Notes under the pieces: generated by a model
Told to the model about the DNA's origin: nothing
Database searches by the model: none
The model's input: the letters and a program-made list of their open reading frames with translations, nothing else
Made by a program: the position numbers and the translations under genes
Shown: piece by piece, positions 25,703 to 34,908 of the stretch
How positions within the stretch are numbered: the first letter of the stretch is position 1
Layout of the letters: each line of letters starts with the position of its first letter
Source of the DNA: G020353115 sp964389685
Lineage (GTDB): Bacteria; Bacteroidota; Bacteroidia; Bacteroidales; VadinHA17
Reading direction: 5' to 3'
DNA length: 39,674 nucleotides
Assembly: GCA_964389685.1 (NCBI GenBank)
Contig: CAYMFM010000033.1
Span: 1 to 39,674, forward strand

Positions 25703-25713
25703 AACAGAAAAAA

Positions 25714-27060
25714 GTGAAAATGAGAATACAATCCATGGTTCTTTCCATCATCCTGTTGCCTCTGTCGTGTCTGGCACAGCAGGAAATTGTTGACCAGGTT
25801 GTGGCAGTGGTCGGGAACAACATTGTATTGCAATCCGATGTTGAGAACCAGGTACTGCAGATCCGATCACAGGGATCTTTGACGCCCCGGAATCAATTGA
25901 GATGCGAAGTATTAGAAGACTTGTTGGCTCAAAAACTGTTATTAAACCAGGCACAAATTGACAGCATTGAAGTATCTCCTTCTCAGGTTGAAATGGATTT
26001 GGACAGGCGGTTACAAATGTTTATCAGTCAGGTAGGATCAGCAGAAAACCTGGAAGAATATTATAATAAATCCATCCTCGAGATCAAGGATGATTTCCGT
26101 GAATTGGTTCGTGACCAGTTATTGACTCGAGAGATGCAGCGACAAATTGCAGGGGAATTAACCATAACTCCATCGGAAGTAAAAACTTTCTACAATAGTA
26201 TTCCTCCGGATAGTTTACCGCTGATCAACTCTCAGATTGCAATAAGCCAGATCGTTAAAAATCCTCCTTACAGGGAACAGACAAAATTCGAGGTGAGGGA
26301 AAAACTGTTGAATCTCAGGAAAAGAATTATTGAAGGGGAGAGTTTCGCTACCCTGGCTGTTCTCTATTCTGAAGATGCCAGTACAGCGCCAAAAGGTGGA
26401 GAAGTGGGTTTTAGAAACAGGAGTGATTTTGTTCCGGAGTTTGCAGATGTTGCCTTTTCACTCAAGCAGAACACCGTTTCTCCAATTGTTGAAACAGAGT
26501 ATGGATTTCACATTATACAGCTCATTGCACGAAGGGGTGATCAGATCAATGTCCGGCATATCCTGATGAGACCAAAAATCCAACCGGAAGAGATCCTTGA
26601 AGCGATGAATTTCCTGGATAGTCTTGCAGACCTTGTCAGAAAAGATTCCCTGAGCTTTGAAATGGCTGCCAGATTCTTCTCTGAAGATGAGTTGTCCAGT
26701 GTTAATGGTGGGGTTGTCATTAATCCCATAACCGGGGATACAAAGTTTGAAATGGAACACCTTCATCCATCCGTTGTTCAGGTAATCCGGGAAATGAAAA
26801 TCGGAGAAATATCAGAGCCTTTTCAATCCATTGATGAGTCGGGAAATACGGTGTTCAAGATTGTGAAAATTAAGTCCAGATCCAATCCGCACCAAGCCAA
26901 TCTCAAAGAAGATTACGCCATTCTGCATGAGATGGCAAAAGCAGAAAAACAACAGGAAGAATTCATGAATTGGATCATGGATAAACAAAAAACAACCTAC
27001 ATTAAGGTCAATCCACCCTTCAGAACATGCAGTTTTGCAAGTGACGGCTGGCTTAAGTAA
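25714..27060 (+). CDS. surA: SurA-type periplasmic chaperone / peptidyl-prolyl isomerase
   Basis: The 448-residue protein has a signal peptide ending SCLAQQ, then the SurA N-terminal motif VDQVVAVVGNNIVLQSDVE. Two parvulin domains follow (SQIVKNPP...GGEVGF...EYGFHIIQL, and INVRHILMRP...NGGVV) and a C-terminal helix ending in the phylum-typical KQKTTYIKV. SurA carries unfolded outer-membrane proteins to the BAM machine. The position, after two related genes and before the OstA-like gene, supports a role in building the outer membrane. Confidence 0.9.
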   Translation: MKMRIQSMVLSIILLPLSCLAQQEIVDQVVAVVGNNIVLQSDVENQVLQIRSQGSLTPRNQLRCEVLEDLLAQKLLLNQAQIDSIEVSPSQVEMDLDRRLQMFISQVGSAENLEEYYNKSILEIKDDFRELVRDQLLTREMQRQIAGELTITPSEVKTFYNSIPPDSLPLINSQIAISQIVKNPPYREQTKFEVREKLLNLRKRIIEGESFATLAVLYSEDASTAPKGGEVGFRNRSDFVPEFADVAFSLKQNTVSPIVETEYGFHIIQLIARRGDQINVRHILMRPKIQPEEILEAMNFLDSLADLVRKDSLSFEMAARFFSEDELSSVNGGVVINPITGDTKFEMEHLHPSVVQVIREMKIGEISEPFQSIDESGNTVFKIVKIKSRSNPHQANLKEDYAILHEMAKAEKQQEEFMNWIMDKQKTTYIKVNPPFRTCSFASDGWLK

Positions 27061-27078
27061 TGTTACAGATACCCTTTA

Positions 27079-28596
27079 ATGAGAAACAGATTCCAGGTCA
27101 TATGCCTCACGCTGTTTATCCTGCTCATTGGTCAGCACCCTGATCTCTACTCACAAAAAAAAACAAGGGTTCAGATCCTCAATTCTGACAGTCTCCTGAT
27201 CGAAAGAAAAACAGGAACGAGCATAAAACGATTGATTGGTAATGTGGAACTTGAACACGAAGGGATCCATCTTTTCTGTGACAGTGCCTACATATATGAT
27301 GACCGGAATCTTGTGGAAGCCTATGATAATGTTCACATTCAACAGGGCGATTCATTGAATCTGTATGGCGACCACCTGATGTATAAAGGAGATATCAGGA
27401 TGGCTCAATTCAGGGATAACGTCCTTCTGATCGACAAAAATACATCCGTTGAAACAAATTTTCTGGACTATGATCTGAACAACGACCTTGGTTATTATTT
27501 CAATGGAGGGATAATCTATAATGAGCAGGATACACTGAAAAGCGGACAGGGCTATTACTATTCGAATGAAGAATTCTTCATCTTCAAGGATAGTGTGATC
27601 ATTACGAACCCGGACTATACCATTTTATCCGATACACTCCATTACTACACCTCCACTGAAATTTCATATTTTTTCGGTCAAACACAAATCATTGGCGACA
27701 GCAGTTACATTTACTGCGAAAATGGTTGGTATGATGGGTTGAATGATATTTCCCAGTTTAACAAGAATGCATTTATCGTATTGCAGGAACAGACCATTAT
27801 GGGTGACTCCCTTTACTATAACCAGGGTACTGGATTCGGTGAAGCATTCCATAATGTGGTGGTTCATGATTCTACTCAAAGCACCATCATAAAAGGGAAC
27901 TATGCCCTGTATTACAGAGATCCTGAGAGGGCAATGGTTACCGACAGTGCCCTGTTCATACAATATTCTGAAAGCGATACGCTCTTCGTACATGCAGACA
28001 CCCTTCGATCAGATCCCGATTCCTCCGGAGCGTATAATGTGATTCGGGCATATTACAGGGTTAAACTATTCAAAGATGATCTTCAGGGGAAATGTGATTC
28101 ACTCTCATACACCTACAACGATTCTGTGATTCAACTCCACCGGGATCCTGTTCTCTGGTCTGAAGAGAATCAATTATCGGCTGATCTCATTGATATCCAT
28201 ACGCGAAACAAAAAACCCGATTTCATTGAGATGCATCAATCAGCATTTATCATTTCCCAGGAAGACTCCTCAAAGTTTAACCAGATTAAAGGGAAAGATA
28301 TGATCGGTTATTTCCGGGATGGCGAGTTATACAAAATTGATGTTATTGGTAATGGACAGACCGTCTATTTTGCTATCGAAAACAATGAGATTGTTGGAGT
28401 TAACCAGGCGGAAAGCAGCAACCTGACCATCTACATCAGGGATAAAAAGATCTACAAAATTACAATGATAACCAAGCCCGACGGGATTTTGAACCCATTG
28501 AAAGACGTTACAGATGATCAATTGATTTTAAAAGGTTTTTCCTGGCATGATAAGGTAAGACCTAAGACAAAATGGGATATTTTCAGGTGGGAATAA
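27079..28596 (+). CDS. OstA-like protein (LptA/LptD N-terminal domain type)
   Basis: The 505-residue protein has a signal peptide (FQVICLTLFILLIGQHPDLYSQ). It then shows repeated beta-strand units of OstA type, such as LIGNVELEHEGIHLFCDSAY, DNVHIQQGDSLNLYGDHL and FIVLQEQTIMGDSLYYNQGT. The repeated 'D...GDxLxY' pattern builds the beta-jellyroll that carries lipopolysaccharide through the periplasm in LptA and LptD. No barrel domain follows, so it is the soluble form usual in Bacteroidota. It is the last gene of the guaB-surA run and is followed by a hairpin. Confidence 0.85.
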   Translation: MRNRFQVICLTLFILLIGQHPDLYSQKKTRVQILNSDSLLIERKTGTSIKRLIGNVELEHEGIHLFCDSAYIYDDRNLVEAYDNVHIQQGDSLNLYGDHLMYKGDIRMAQFRDNVLLIDKNTSVETNFLDYDLNNDLGYYFNGGIIYNEQDTLKSGQGYYYSNEEFFIFKDSVIITNPDYTILSDTLHYYTSTEISYFFGQTQIIGDSSYIYCENGWYDGLNDISQFNKNAFIVLQEQTIMGDSLYYNQGTGFGEAFHNVVVHDSTQSTIIKGNYALYYRDPERAMVTDSALFIQYSESDTLFVHADTLRSDPDSSGAYNVIRAYYRVKLFKDDLQGKCDSLSYTYNDSVIQLHRDPVLWSEENQLSADLIDIHTRNKKPDFIEMHQSAFIISQEDSSKFNQIKGKDMIGYFRDGELYKIDVIGNGQTVYFAIENNEIVGVNQAESSNLTIYIRDKKIYKITMITKPDGILNPLKDVTDDQLILKGFSWHDKVRPKTKWDIFRWE

Positions 28597-28599
28597 GGG

Positions 28600-28616
28600 G
28601 AGGGATGGAATCCCTC
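28600..28616. terminator. Bidirectional stem-loop between convergent genes
   Basis: GAGGGAT-gga-ATCCCTC is a perfect 7-bp hairpin in the 28-base gap between the OstA-like gene and the convergent DUF2795 gene; it can end transcription from both sides. There is no long T-tract. Confidence 0.5.
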
Positions 28617-28624
28617 ATCGTGAA

Positions 28625-28846
28625 TTAATACTCATCCTCATTAAAAAAGAAATCGTCTTTGCTTGGATAATCGGGCCAGATATCTTCAATACTCTCGTAG
28701 ATATCTCCTTCATCTTCTATCTCCTGAAGATTCTCGATTACTTCGAGAGGGGCACCTGAGCGAATGGCAAAATCGATCAATTCATCTTTTGTTGCCGGCC
28801 ATGGAGCATCTTCGAGCTTAGAAGCTAATTCAAGTGTCCAATACAT
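28625..28846 (-). CDS. DUF2795 domain protein
   Basis: A 73-residue acidic protein beginning MYWTLELASKLEDAPWPATK, followed by ELIDFAIRSGAPLEVIENLQ, which is the DUF2795 pattern of small proteins very common in Bacteroidota. The tail is strongly acidic (EDEGDIYESIEDIWPDYPSK). The function is not known. It has its own promoter motif (TATATTTG, 28899-28906), so it is probably transcribed alone. Confidence 0.85.
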   Translation of the reverse strand: MYWTLELASKLEDAPWPATKDELIDFAIRSGAPLEVIENLQEIEDEGDIYESIEDIWPDYPSKDDFFFNEDEY

Positions 28847-28898
28847 GTACTGATTTTTATAGTAACAAGGAACAAAAAAAGCTATTCTAAAATTTTCG

Positions 28899-28906
28899 CA
28901 AATATA
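28899..28906 (-). promoter_or_regulatory. Bacteroidota -7 promoter motif (TATATTTG) for DUF2795 gene
   Basis: Reading on the minus strand, TATATTTG fits TAnnTTTG exactly and lies about 50 bases before the start codon. The -33 TTTG is replaced by a T-rich stretch. Confidence 0.5.
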
Positions 28907-28941
28907 AAAAATAAATATAAAAAACAGGGAACTCTTGATTT

Positions 28942-29496
28942 TTATTTCTTAAGGCGCGGTTTCCATTGATTTTCAACGATATCCAGATCTTTGGATAACT
29001 TGCGGGATAATACAAAGAGGTAGTCTGCAAGCCTGTTCAGGTATTGAAAAAGCAGATCCAGATTTACAGGACCAGACCTGATCTTCGATACATTTCTTTC
29101 AGCTCTTCTGCAAACATTTCTTGCTATGTGGCAGATCGAAACCGTCGGATGTCCTCCAGGAAGGAGAAAGGATGTTAAGGGCACCAATTCGTCCTCCATG
29201 CGATCGATCTCGTGTTCCAGCGATTGGATATCTCCCTGCTCTATTTCGGGTAATGCTATGTTTTGGGGATCATTATCCACAGCCAATAACGCTGTACAGG
29301 TCATTAGCCGGTCCTGTATTTCCAACAGGTACTCCTTTATGGCACCACTGATTTCCTGATCCCGGATCAGCCCGATATGGGCAATAAGCTCATCAACCGT
29401 ACCATACGCCTCAATCCTTTCGTGATGCTTTGGTACACGGTTCCCTCCTATCAACGATGTCTCACCTTTATCACCTCTCCTGGTATAAATCTTCAT
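28942..29496 (-). CDS. Cob(I)alamin adenosyltransferase, PduO/MMAB type
   Basis: This 184-residue protein transfers the adenosyl group of ATP to cob(I)alamin, making coenzyme B12 for mutases. It shows the N-terminal ATP-binding motif TRRGDKGETSLIGG, then HHERIEAYGTVDELIAHIGL, and the helix NVCRRAERNVSKI that lines the active site. Length and motifs are complete. It follows the ABC ATPase gene by 24 bases on the same strand and may share its message. No mutase or cobalamin riboswitch is visible nearby. Confidence 0.92.
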   Translation of the reverse strand: MKIYTRRGDKGETSLIGGNRVPKHHERIEAYGTVDELIAHIGLIRDQEISGAIKEYLLEIQDRLMTCTALLAVDNDPQNIALPEIEQGDIQSLEHEIDRMEDELVPLTSFLLPGGHPTVSICHIARNVCRRAERNVSKIRSGPVNLDLLFQYLNRLADYLFVLSRKLSKDLDIVENQWKPRLKK

Positions 29497-29520
29497 AATG
29501 GATTATTCGGACCAGATAGC

Positions 29521-30228
29521 CTACCGATCCGCTTTTTCAGTGATTTTATTAAAGGTATCGGATTCAACTTCCCCATCCATCAACCGGATTATACGCCGGG
29601 CCCGACTGGCAATATCTGCCTCATGGGTTACCACGATAATCGTATTCCCCCTGGAATGGATATCATCCAACAGGTTCATGATGTCGATGGAAGTTTTCGA
29701 ATCCAGGTTCCCGGTTGGCTCATCGGCAAGTATTATGGAGGGATGATTAACTAATGCCCTTGCTACGGCTACCCGTTGACGCTGCCCTCCGGAAAGTTCA
29801 TTTGGTTTGTGTGTGATACGATCGGCCAAACCTACACTCTCCAGCACTTCTTCAGCCCGTTTTATCCGGTCATGTTTTGCAATACCCGCATATATCAGTG
29901 GTAACATCACATTCTCATGCGCAGTATATCTGGGTAATAGATTGAATGTCTGGAATACAAAGCCGATCTCCATGTTTCTGATTTCAGCCAACTGGTTGTC
30001 TTCCATCTGGCTGACCGCTTTGCCATTCAGTATGTATTCACCACTCGTTGGTGTGTCAAGGCAACCGATCAGGTTCATCAGGGTGGATTTGCCGGATCCC
30101 GACGGTCCCATGATAGCTACGTATTCATTTCTTGAAATGTCTATGGTAATTGATCGCAGTGCCCGTACAACTACTGTTCCTACGTAATAATTTTTTACGA
30201 TCTGCCGTAAATTAATGATATGGTCCAT
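29521..30228 (-). CDS. ABC transporter ATPase, LolD/MacB type
   Basis: The 235-residue protein has Walker A GPSGSGKST, the Q-loop FVFQTFNLLPR, the signature LSGGQRQRVA, Walker B IILADEPTGNLDS and the switch VVTHE. FNLLPR and EPTGNLDSKT are typical of the MacB/LolD/FtsE branch, which works with FtsX-type permeases in lipoprotein release or export. No permease gene is next to it in the window, so its partner must be encoded elsewhere. It lies 92 bases after the methyltransferase gene and just before the adenosyltransferase gene. Confidence 0.92.
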   Translation of the reverse strand: MDHIINLRQIVKNYYVGTVVVRALRSITIDISRNEYVAIMGPSGSGKSTLMNLIGCLDTPTSGEYILNGKAVSQMEDNQLAEIRNMEIGFVFQTFNLLPRYTAHENVMLPLIYAGIAKHDRIKRAEEVLESVGLADRITHKPNELSGGQRQRVAVARALVNHPSIILADEPTGNLDSKTSIDIMNLLDDIHSRGNTIIVVTHEADIASRARRIIRLMDGEVESDTFNKITEKADR

Positions 30229-30320
30229 TTTGAAATTGTTTAATTTTAAAGCGTACGAAGTTAATTGATTAAATCATATAAATTGAAGAATGAAATGATT
30301 TTTTTTCTACCGCAACACCG

Positions 30321-31130
30321 TCACAAAAATCTTACCAGAAAATTCTGTTTCTGAAGCTCTTTTCTAAAAAAAACGATTCCCATTTGAAACAGGTCTACGG
30401 TAACCTTCACTTTTGGATGTTTTTTGATCTGTTCCCATGCCTTCTCCATCTCCGCCGACCAGTGAATATCATCAACTATAAAGATGGATTCGTTACGAAT
30501 ATAGAGTAACGCTGTTTCGAAATAGTGTAACAACCGATCCTTTCTGTGATCACCATCGAAATAAACCAGATCGATCCAATGCAGCTCTTTCAATAATGCA
30601 GCCAGGATATTATCAAACGTACCATTCCGTATCCTGATGTTATCAAGTCCCAGTTTCCTGAAATTCCCTGCTGCAATTACTGAGCATGCCTCACATCCAT
30701 CAACGGTGATTAATTCCGAATGTGGATTCGCCATTCCGAGATACATGGATCCAAATCCCAGTGAAGTACCCAGTTCCAGTATCTTTTTCGGTTTATAGTA
30801 ACGGGAAATCCGGTATAGTAACCTGCCATATTTACACCGGGTGGAAGCAGTTACTGCAATCCGGGAAACAGCTTTTCTTTTCTGAACATCTCCCTGTCCA
30901 CCAGAGCCAAAGTCATCCACCCGAATGAATTCATCAGACTTTCGGAGAGAAGTGCGGATCTTTTCAATGCGCTCCAGTTCCGGAGATACAGCTCTGCTTC
31001 GAAGCACTTCTGTTATAAATTCATACACAAAGGGTGAATGGATTCCATGCCCCCTTCTGTGCCGGCTAATCAGCAGGTAGGTAAGAAGTGAAAAAAAGCG
31101 ATATAGCATTCTCCCGAAACTCATTCCCAA
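30321..31130 (-). CDS. Class I SAM-dependent methyltransferase
   Basis: The 269-residue protein opens with a hydrophobic and basic segment (LTYLLISRHRRGHGIHSPFV), a mark of a Bacteroidota-specific family. It then has the SAM-binding motif I ILELGTSLGFGSMYLG, an acidic residue ending strand 2 (LITVDGCEAC), and LVYFDGDH / IFIVDDIHW, as in O-methyltransferases of the catechol type. The substrate is not known. It is divergent from recG, and start Met3 is about as likely as Met1. Confidence 0.8.
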   Translation of the reverse strand: MGMSFGRMLYRFFSLLTYLLISRHRRGHGIHSPFVYEFITEVLRSRAVSPELERIEKIRTSLRKSDEFIRVDDFGSGGQGDVQKRKAVSRIAVTASTRCKYGRLLYRISRYYKPKKILELGTSLGFGSMYLGMANPHSELITVDGCEACSVIAAGNFRKLGLDNIRIRNGTFDNILAALLKELHWIDLVYFDGDHRKDRLLHYFETALLYIRNESIFIVDDIHWSAEMEKAWEQIKKHPKVKVTVDLFQMGIVFFRKELQKQNFLVRFL

Positions 31131-31259
31131 TGATCCTTTTACACCCTAAAAGTAGCAATTTTTGTTATGAGGTATCTGGGATAATACATTGAAGAAGTAC
31201 TTATCACGAATGTGTATAATGCTTTCGAAGTTTTTTTTCTACATTTATATTCAGCTAAT

Positions 31260-33365
31260 ATGGGAGAATTTCTTAATCAGGAAATAAAATATCTGAAGGG
31301 AGTAGGACCAAAACGTGCTCAACTTCTGGGGAAGGAATTAAACATTCATACCCTGGAAGATCTGGTCTATTATTTCCCATACAAGTACGTTGACCGCACT
31401 AAGTTTTACAGGATAAAAGAGGTTCACGGCAATTTACCCTATATCCAGATACGTGGTCAAATAACCGGTTTCAGGTTATCAGGAGGAGGCAGGGCAAAAC
31501 GGCTGATTGCCAGTTTTGCAGATGAAACCGGGGCAATAGAACTGATATGGTTCAAAGGATTATCATGGATCCAAAAAAGTCTGAAAACCGGGAAAGAGTA
31601 TGTCGTTTTCGGGAAACCCACTCTGTTCAGTAATAAGGTTAACCTCATCCATCCTGAGATAGAAGATGCAGGTAAACTGGAAGAAATGCATTATTCTGCG
31701 CTTCAGGCGTTTTACAACACAACGGAAAAATTAAAGAATAACTACATCACTTCCAGGGTTATACATAAGCTGCAAGCGAACCTGTTACAGCTGATAGATG
31801 GTAAAATAGCCGAGACTCTGCCGGCTTACCTTATTGATGAGTTGAATCTGCTCCCGCTTGAAGAATCCCTGGTGAACATTCATTTTCCTCAAAACACAAA
31901 GCTGCTTAAACAATCACAGTCACGACTTAAATTTGAAGAACTCTTTTACATACAACTCAATTTACTGAAGCAAAAAAATTTCAGGAAGGCCAAGTTTCAG
32001 GGGCATCACTTCATCAAAGTGGGTGACTATTTCAACAACTTCTATCATAAAAATCTTTCGTTTGAACTGACGAATGCCCAGAAGCGGGTGTTAAGGGAAA
32101 TCCGGAATGATGTTGGTTCCGGGAAGCAGATGAACAGGCTGCTTCAGGGTGACGTTGGAAGTGGAAAAACATTGGTGGCCCTGATGACCATGCTAATAGC
32201 AAATGACAACCGGTATCAGTCCTGTCTGATGGCACCCACTGAGATCCTTGCTCAGCAGCATTTTCAAACAATCGCCCGATTCCTGAAGGGCATTGACATA
32301 CGGATCGCCCTGTTGACAGGGTCAACCAAGCAGGCAGAACGTAACATCATTCATGAAGATCTGCAATCAGGAGCATTGCAAATATTGATCGGAACACATG
32401 CTTTAATTGAAGAAACAGTGATCTTTAACAACCTGGGGCTGGTCATTATTGACGAACAGCACCGTTTTGGCGTAGCCCAACGCGCAAAACTGTGGAAAAA
32501 AAATCCTCAACCCCCGCACGTCCTGATCATGACAGCTACACCAATTCCAAGAACACTTGCCATGACACTTTATGGGGATCTTGAGGTGTCTGTGATCGAT
32601 GAAATGCCACCGGGACGAAAACCGATCAAAACGGTCCACTATTATGACTCGAAACGGTTGCGTCTCTTAGGCTTCCTGAAAGAACAGATCAGGGAAGGAA
32701 GACAGGTTTATATTGTTTATCCACTGATCAAGGAGTCTGAAAAAATGGACTACAAAGACCTGGAAGATGGGTATGAAAGCATCATACGGGATTTCCCCCC
32801 ACCAAAATACGCTGTCAGTATTGTCCATGGAAGGATGAAATCCGGAGAAAAGGAGATCGCAATGAACTATTTTATTTCAGGGCAAACACACATTATGGTA
32901 GCTACTACCGTCATTGAAGTCGGAGTGGATATTCCCAATGCAACCGTCATGGTAATCGAGAGTGCCGAACGATTCGGATTGTCACAGCTGCATCAATTGC
33001 GCGGAAGAGTTGGACGAGGAGCTGCTCAATCCTATTGCATCCTGATGAGCTCAACGAAACTTACTTCTGAGGCAAGGAAAAGAATCGAAACCATGGTGAA
33101 CACCAATGATGGTTTCGAAATTGCTGAAATGGATCTTAAATTAAGGGGACCAGGTGATCTCGAAGGAACCCAGCAAAGCGGAATTCCTTTTGATCTGAAA
33201 ATTGCCAACCTGGGACAGGATGGACAAATACTACAATACGCAAGAGATGTAGCCGACCGAATCCTTGATAAGGATCCACTGCTTACTGAAGCAAAAAACC
33301 AACTCCTGGTTAAACAAATTCATAAACTTACCAAACGAAAATTCGACTGGAGCGCAATAAGTTAA
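31260..33365 (+). CDS. recG: ATP-dependent DNA helicase RecG
   Basis: Start taken at ATG 31260 (MGEFLNQEIKYLKGVGPKRA, 701 residues), the normal family start; an in-frame ATG 16 codons upstream is not needed. Domains are the wedge/OB part (LPYIQIRGQITGF), helicase core with Walker A QGDVGSGKT near residue 300, DEQH (IIDEQHRFGV, near 400), TATPIPRT, and the motif VI region HQLRGRVGRG. The C-terminal TRG motif region (FEIAEMDLKLRGPGDLEGTQ) is present. RecG regresses stalled forks and processes Holliday junctions. Confidence 0.96.
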   Translation: MGEFLNQEIKYLKGVGPKRAQLLGKELNIHTLEDLVYYFPYKYVDRTKFYRIKEVHGNLPYIQIRGQITGFRLSGGGRAKRLIASFADETGAIELIWFKGLSWIQKSLKTGKEYVVFGKPTLFSNKVNLIHPEIEDAGKLEEMHYSALQAFYNTTEKLKNNYITSRVIHKLQANLLQLIDGKIAETLPAYLIDELNLLPLEESLVNIHFPQNTKLLKQSQSRLKFEELFYIQLNLLKQKNFRKAKFQGHHFIKVGDYFNNFYHKNLSFELTNAQKRVLREIRNDVGSGKQMNRLLQGDVGSGKTLVALMTMLIANDNRYQSCLMAPTEILAQQHFQTIARFLKGIDIRIALLTGSTKQAERNIIHEDLQSGALQILIGTHALIEETVIFNNLGLVIIDEQHRFGVAQRAKLWKKNPQPPHVLIMTATPIPRTLAMTLYGDLEVSVIDEMPPGRKPIKTVHYYDSKRLRLLGFLKEQIREGRQVYIVYPLIKESEKMDYKDLEDGYESIIRDFPPPKYAVSIVHGRMKSGEKEIAMNYFISGQTHIMVATTVIEVGVDIPNATVMVIESAERFGLSQLHQLRGRVGRGAAQSYCILMSSTKLTSEARKRIETMVNTNDGFEIAEMDLKLRGPGDLEGTQQSGIPFDLKIANLGQDGQILQYARDVADRILDKDPLLTEAKNQLLVKQIHKLTKRKFDWSAIS

Positions 33366-33413
33366 CCCTGACATCTATAATTGATAATCAATAGATTTCA
33401 ATTATGTATCGTC

Positions 33414-33440
33414 ATTATTCATGCTGAATGCATGAATAAT
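33414..33440. terminator. Perfect 11-bp stem-loop after recG
   Basis: ATTATTCATGC-tgaat-GCATGAATAAT, enclosed in an outer GTTAACCC (33361-33368) and GGGTTAAC (33443-33450) pair. It probably separates recG from the Rnf operon. Confidence 0.55.
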
Positions 33441-33528
33441 TCGGGTTAACCACCTGTTGGATGAAGGATAATTAACGTTTGCAGATAAAAATCTGCTGAT
33501 AAGCAGTTCGAAAGTTTATTAACATGGT

Positions 33529-33536
33529 TAAATTTG
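33529..33536 (+). promoter_or_regulatory. Promoter of the Rnf operon (-7 TAAATTTG)
   Basis: TAAATTTG matches TAnnTTTG, with TTCG (33507-33510, one change from TTTG) 18 bases upstream as a -33 element. It supports a start for rseC downstream, not the ATG at 33524. Confidence 0.5.
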
Positions 33537-33571
33537 CGCACAATAATCGGATGGCAAAGAAGAGGTACACC

Positions 33572-33982
33572 ATGAAGTCAATAGAACACCTGGGAGTCAT
33601 ACGGCATGTTGAAGGATCCAAAGCCCGTGTTGTTTTCCCGGCTCAGTCTGCATGTAGCACCTGTCATGCAAAGGGAGTTTGCTCCATTGCCGGAATGGAA
33701 GAAAAATCAGTTGATGTCATTCATGACGGGAACGTCAAGATGGGTGAAAAGGTGATGGTTGTTTTAAAACAATCACTCGGTTACAAGGCACTCCTTCTCG
33801 GATACCTTCTTCCCTTTCTGGTTGTTCTTTTTTCCCTGGTGTTGTTCACCTCATTGTTCGATAATGAAGCCCTTGCAGGCATATATTCCCTCGCACTGCT
33901 ACTCCCCTATTATTTGATTATTTACTTTTTTAGAAAAAAGATCAGGAGGGAATTTTCATTTACCATCAGAAAATTGGAATAG
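33572..33982 (+). CDS. rseC: RseC/MucC family protein, Rnf-associated
   Basis: Start taken at ATG 33572 (MKSIEHLGVIRHVEGSKARV, 136 residues), 9 bases after the purine-rich AAGAAGAGG and downstream of the promoter motif. The protein has an N-terminal Cys cluster (SACSTCHAKGVCSIAG, CX2CX5C) and two membrane helices (LLLGYLLPFLVVLFSLVLF and AGIYSLALLLPYYLIIYFF). RseC-type proteins are linked with Rnf assembly or SoxR reduction. It abuts rnfB directly (stop 33982, ATG 33983) and is the first gene of the operon, as is usual in Bacteroidota. Confidence 0.88.
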   Translation: MKSIEHLGVIRHVEGSKARVVFPAQSACSTCHAKGVCSIAGMEEKSVDVIHDGNVKMGEKVMVVLKQSLGYKALLLGYLLPFLVVLFSLVLFTSLFDNEALAGIYSLALLLPYYLIIYFFRKKIRREFSFTIRKLE

Positions 33983-34894
33983 ATGTCCGCAGTAATACTC
34001 TATACGATCATTTCATTGAGTGCAGTTGGTGCTGTAGCTGCCGTCATACTGTATATGGTTGCACGGAGTTTCAGGGTTTTTGAAGATCCCAGGATCGATA
34101 TGGTAGAGGAGGTCTTGCCAGCAGCAAACTGCGGTGGATGTGGATATCCCGGGTGCAGGAATTTTGCAGAAGCATTGGTTGGAGCGGATAGCCTGAAAGG
34201 ATACTTCTGTCCTGTTGGTGGCAATGAAACAATGGAGAAGGTAGCATCTGTCCTGGGCAAGGACCCCGTTACAGCTGATCCGCTTGTTGCTGTCGTTCGC
34301 TGTTCCGGATCATTTGAACACAGTCCACGGACTAATTTTTATGACGGAGCAGTGTCCTGTTCCATTGCATCTGCACTCTATACCGGTGATACCGACTGTC
34401 CATATGGATGCCTCAGTTTAGGCGAATGTGTGGAAGCTTGTGATTATGATGCAATGTATATGGATGCCGATACCGGGTTACCTGTTGTGATCGATGATAA
34501 TTGCATTGCCTGTGGTGCTTGCGTTGAAGCCTGTCCCAGGGATATCATTGAATTGAGAAAGAAAGCCAGAAAGGACCGGAAGATCTATGTTTCATGTATC
34601 AATGAGGAAAAGGGTGGTGTAGCTCGCAAATACTGTGAGGTTGCCTGCATAGGATGTAAAAAATGTTTTAATGTTTGTCCGCATGATGCAATTGTAATGG
34701 AATCAAACCTGGCATACATTGATTCTGAAAAATGCAAGCTTTGCCGCAAATGTGTTCCGGAATGTCCAACAAATGCCATTCTGGAGATCAATTTTCCCCC
34801 CAGGAAAACGGACGTTGAGCAATCCGGGAAAACGGATGAAAATGAAGAAATGGCAGCCGGAAGTGCAGCTGCAAAAGATGTGTTGAAAAAATAA
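33983..34894 (+). CDS. rnfB: Rnf complex subunit B, ferredoxin-type iron-sulfur protein
   Basis: RnfB (303 residues) passes electrons from ferredoxin into the Rnf complex. It has an N-terminal membrane helix, then the Fe-S domain with NCGGCGYPGC and a later FCP (C-X2-C-X4-C-X(n)-C). Several ferredoxin clusters follow: CVEACDYDAM, CIACGACVEACP, CIGCKKCFNVCP and CKLCRKCVPECP. This is the long, multi-cluster form found in anaerobes. The tail is acidic and low in complexity. Confidence 0.95.
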   Translation: MSAVILYTIISLSAVGAVAAVILYMVARSFRVFEDPRIDMVEEVLPAANCGGCGYPGCRNFAEALVGADSLKGYFCPVGGNETMEKVASVLGKDPVTADPLVAVVRCSGSFEHSPRTNFYDGAVSCSIASALYTGDTDCPYGCLSLGECVEACDYDAMYMDADTGLPVVIDDNCIACGACVEACPRDIIELRKKARKDRKIYVSCINEEKGGVARKYCEVACIGCKKCFNVCPHDAIVMESNLAYIDSEKCKLCRKCVPECPTNAILEINFPPRKTDVEQSGKTDENEEMAAGSAAAKDVLKK

Positions 34895-34908
34895 TAGCGA
34901 TGGATTGA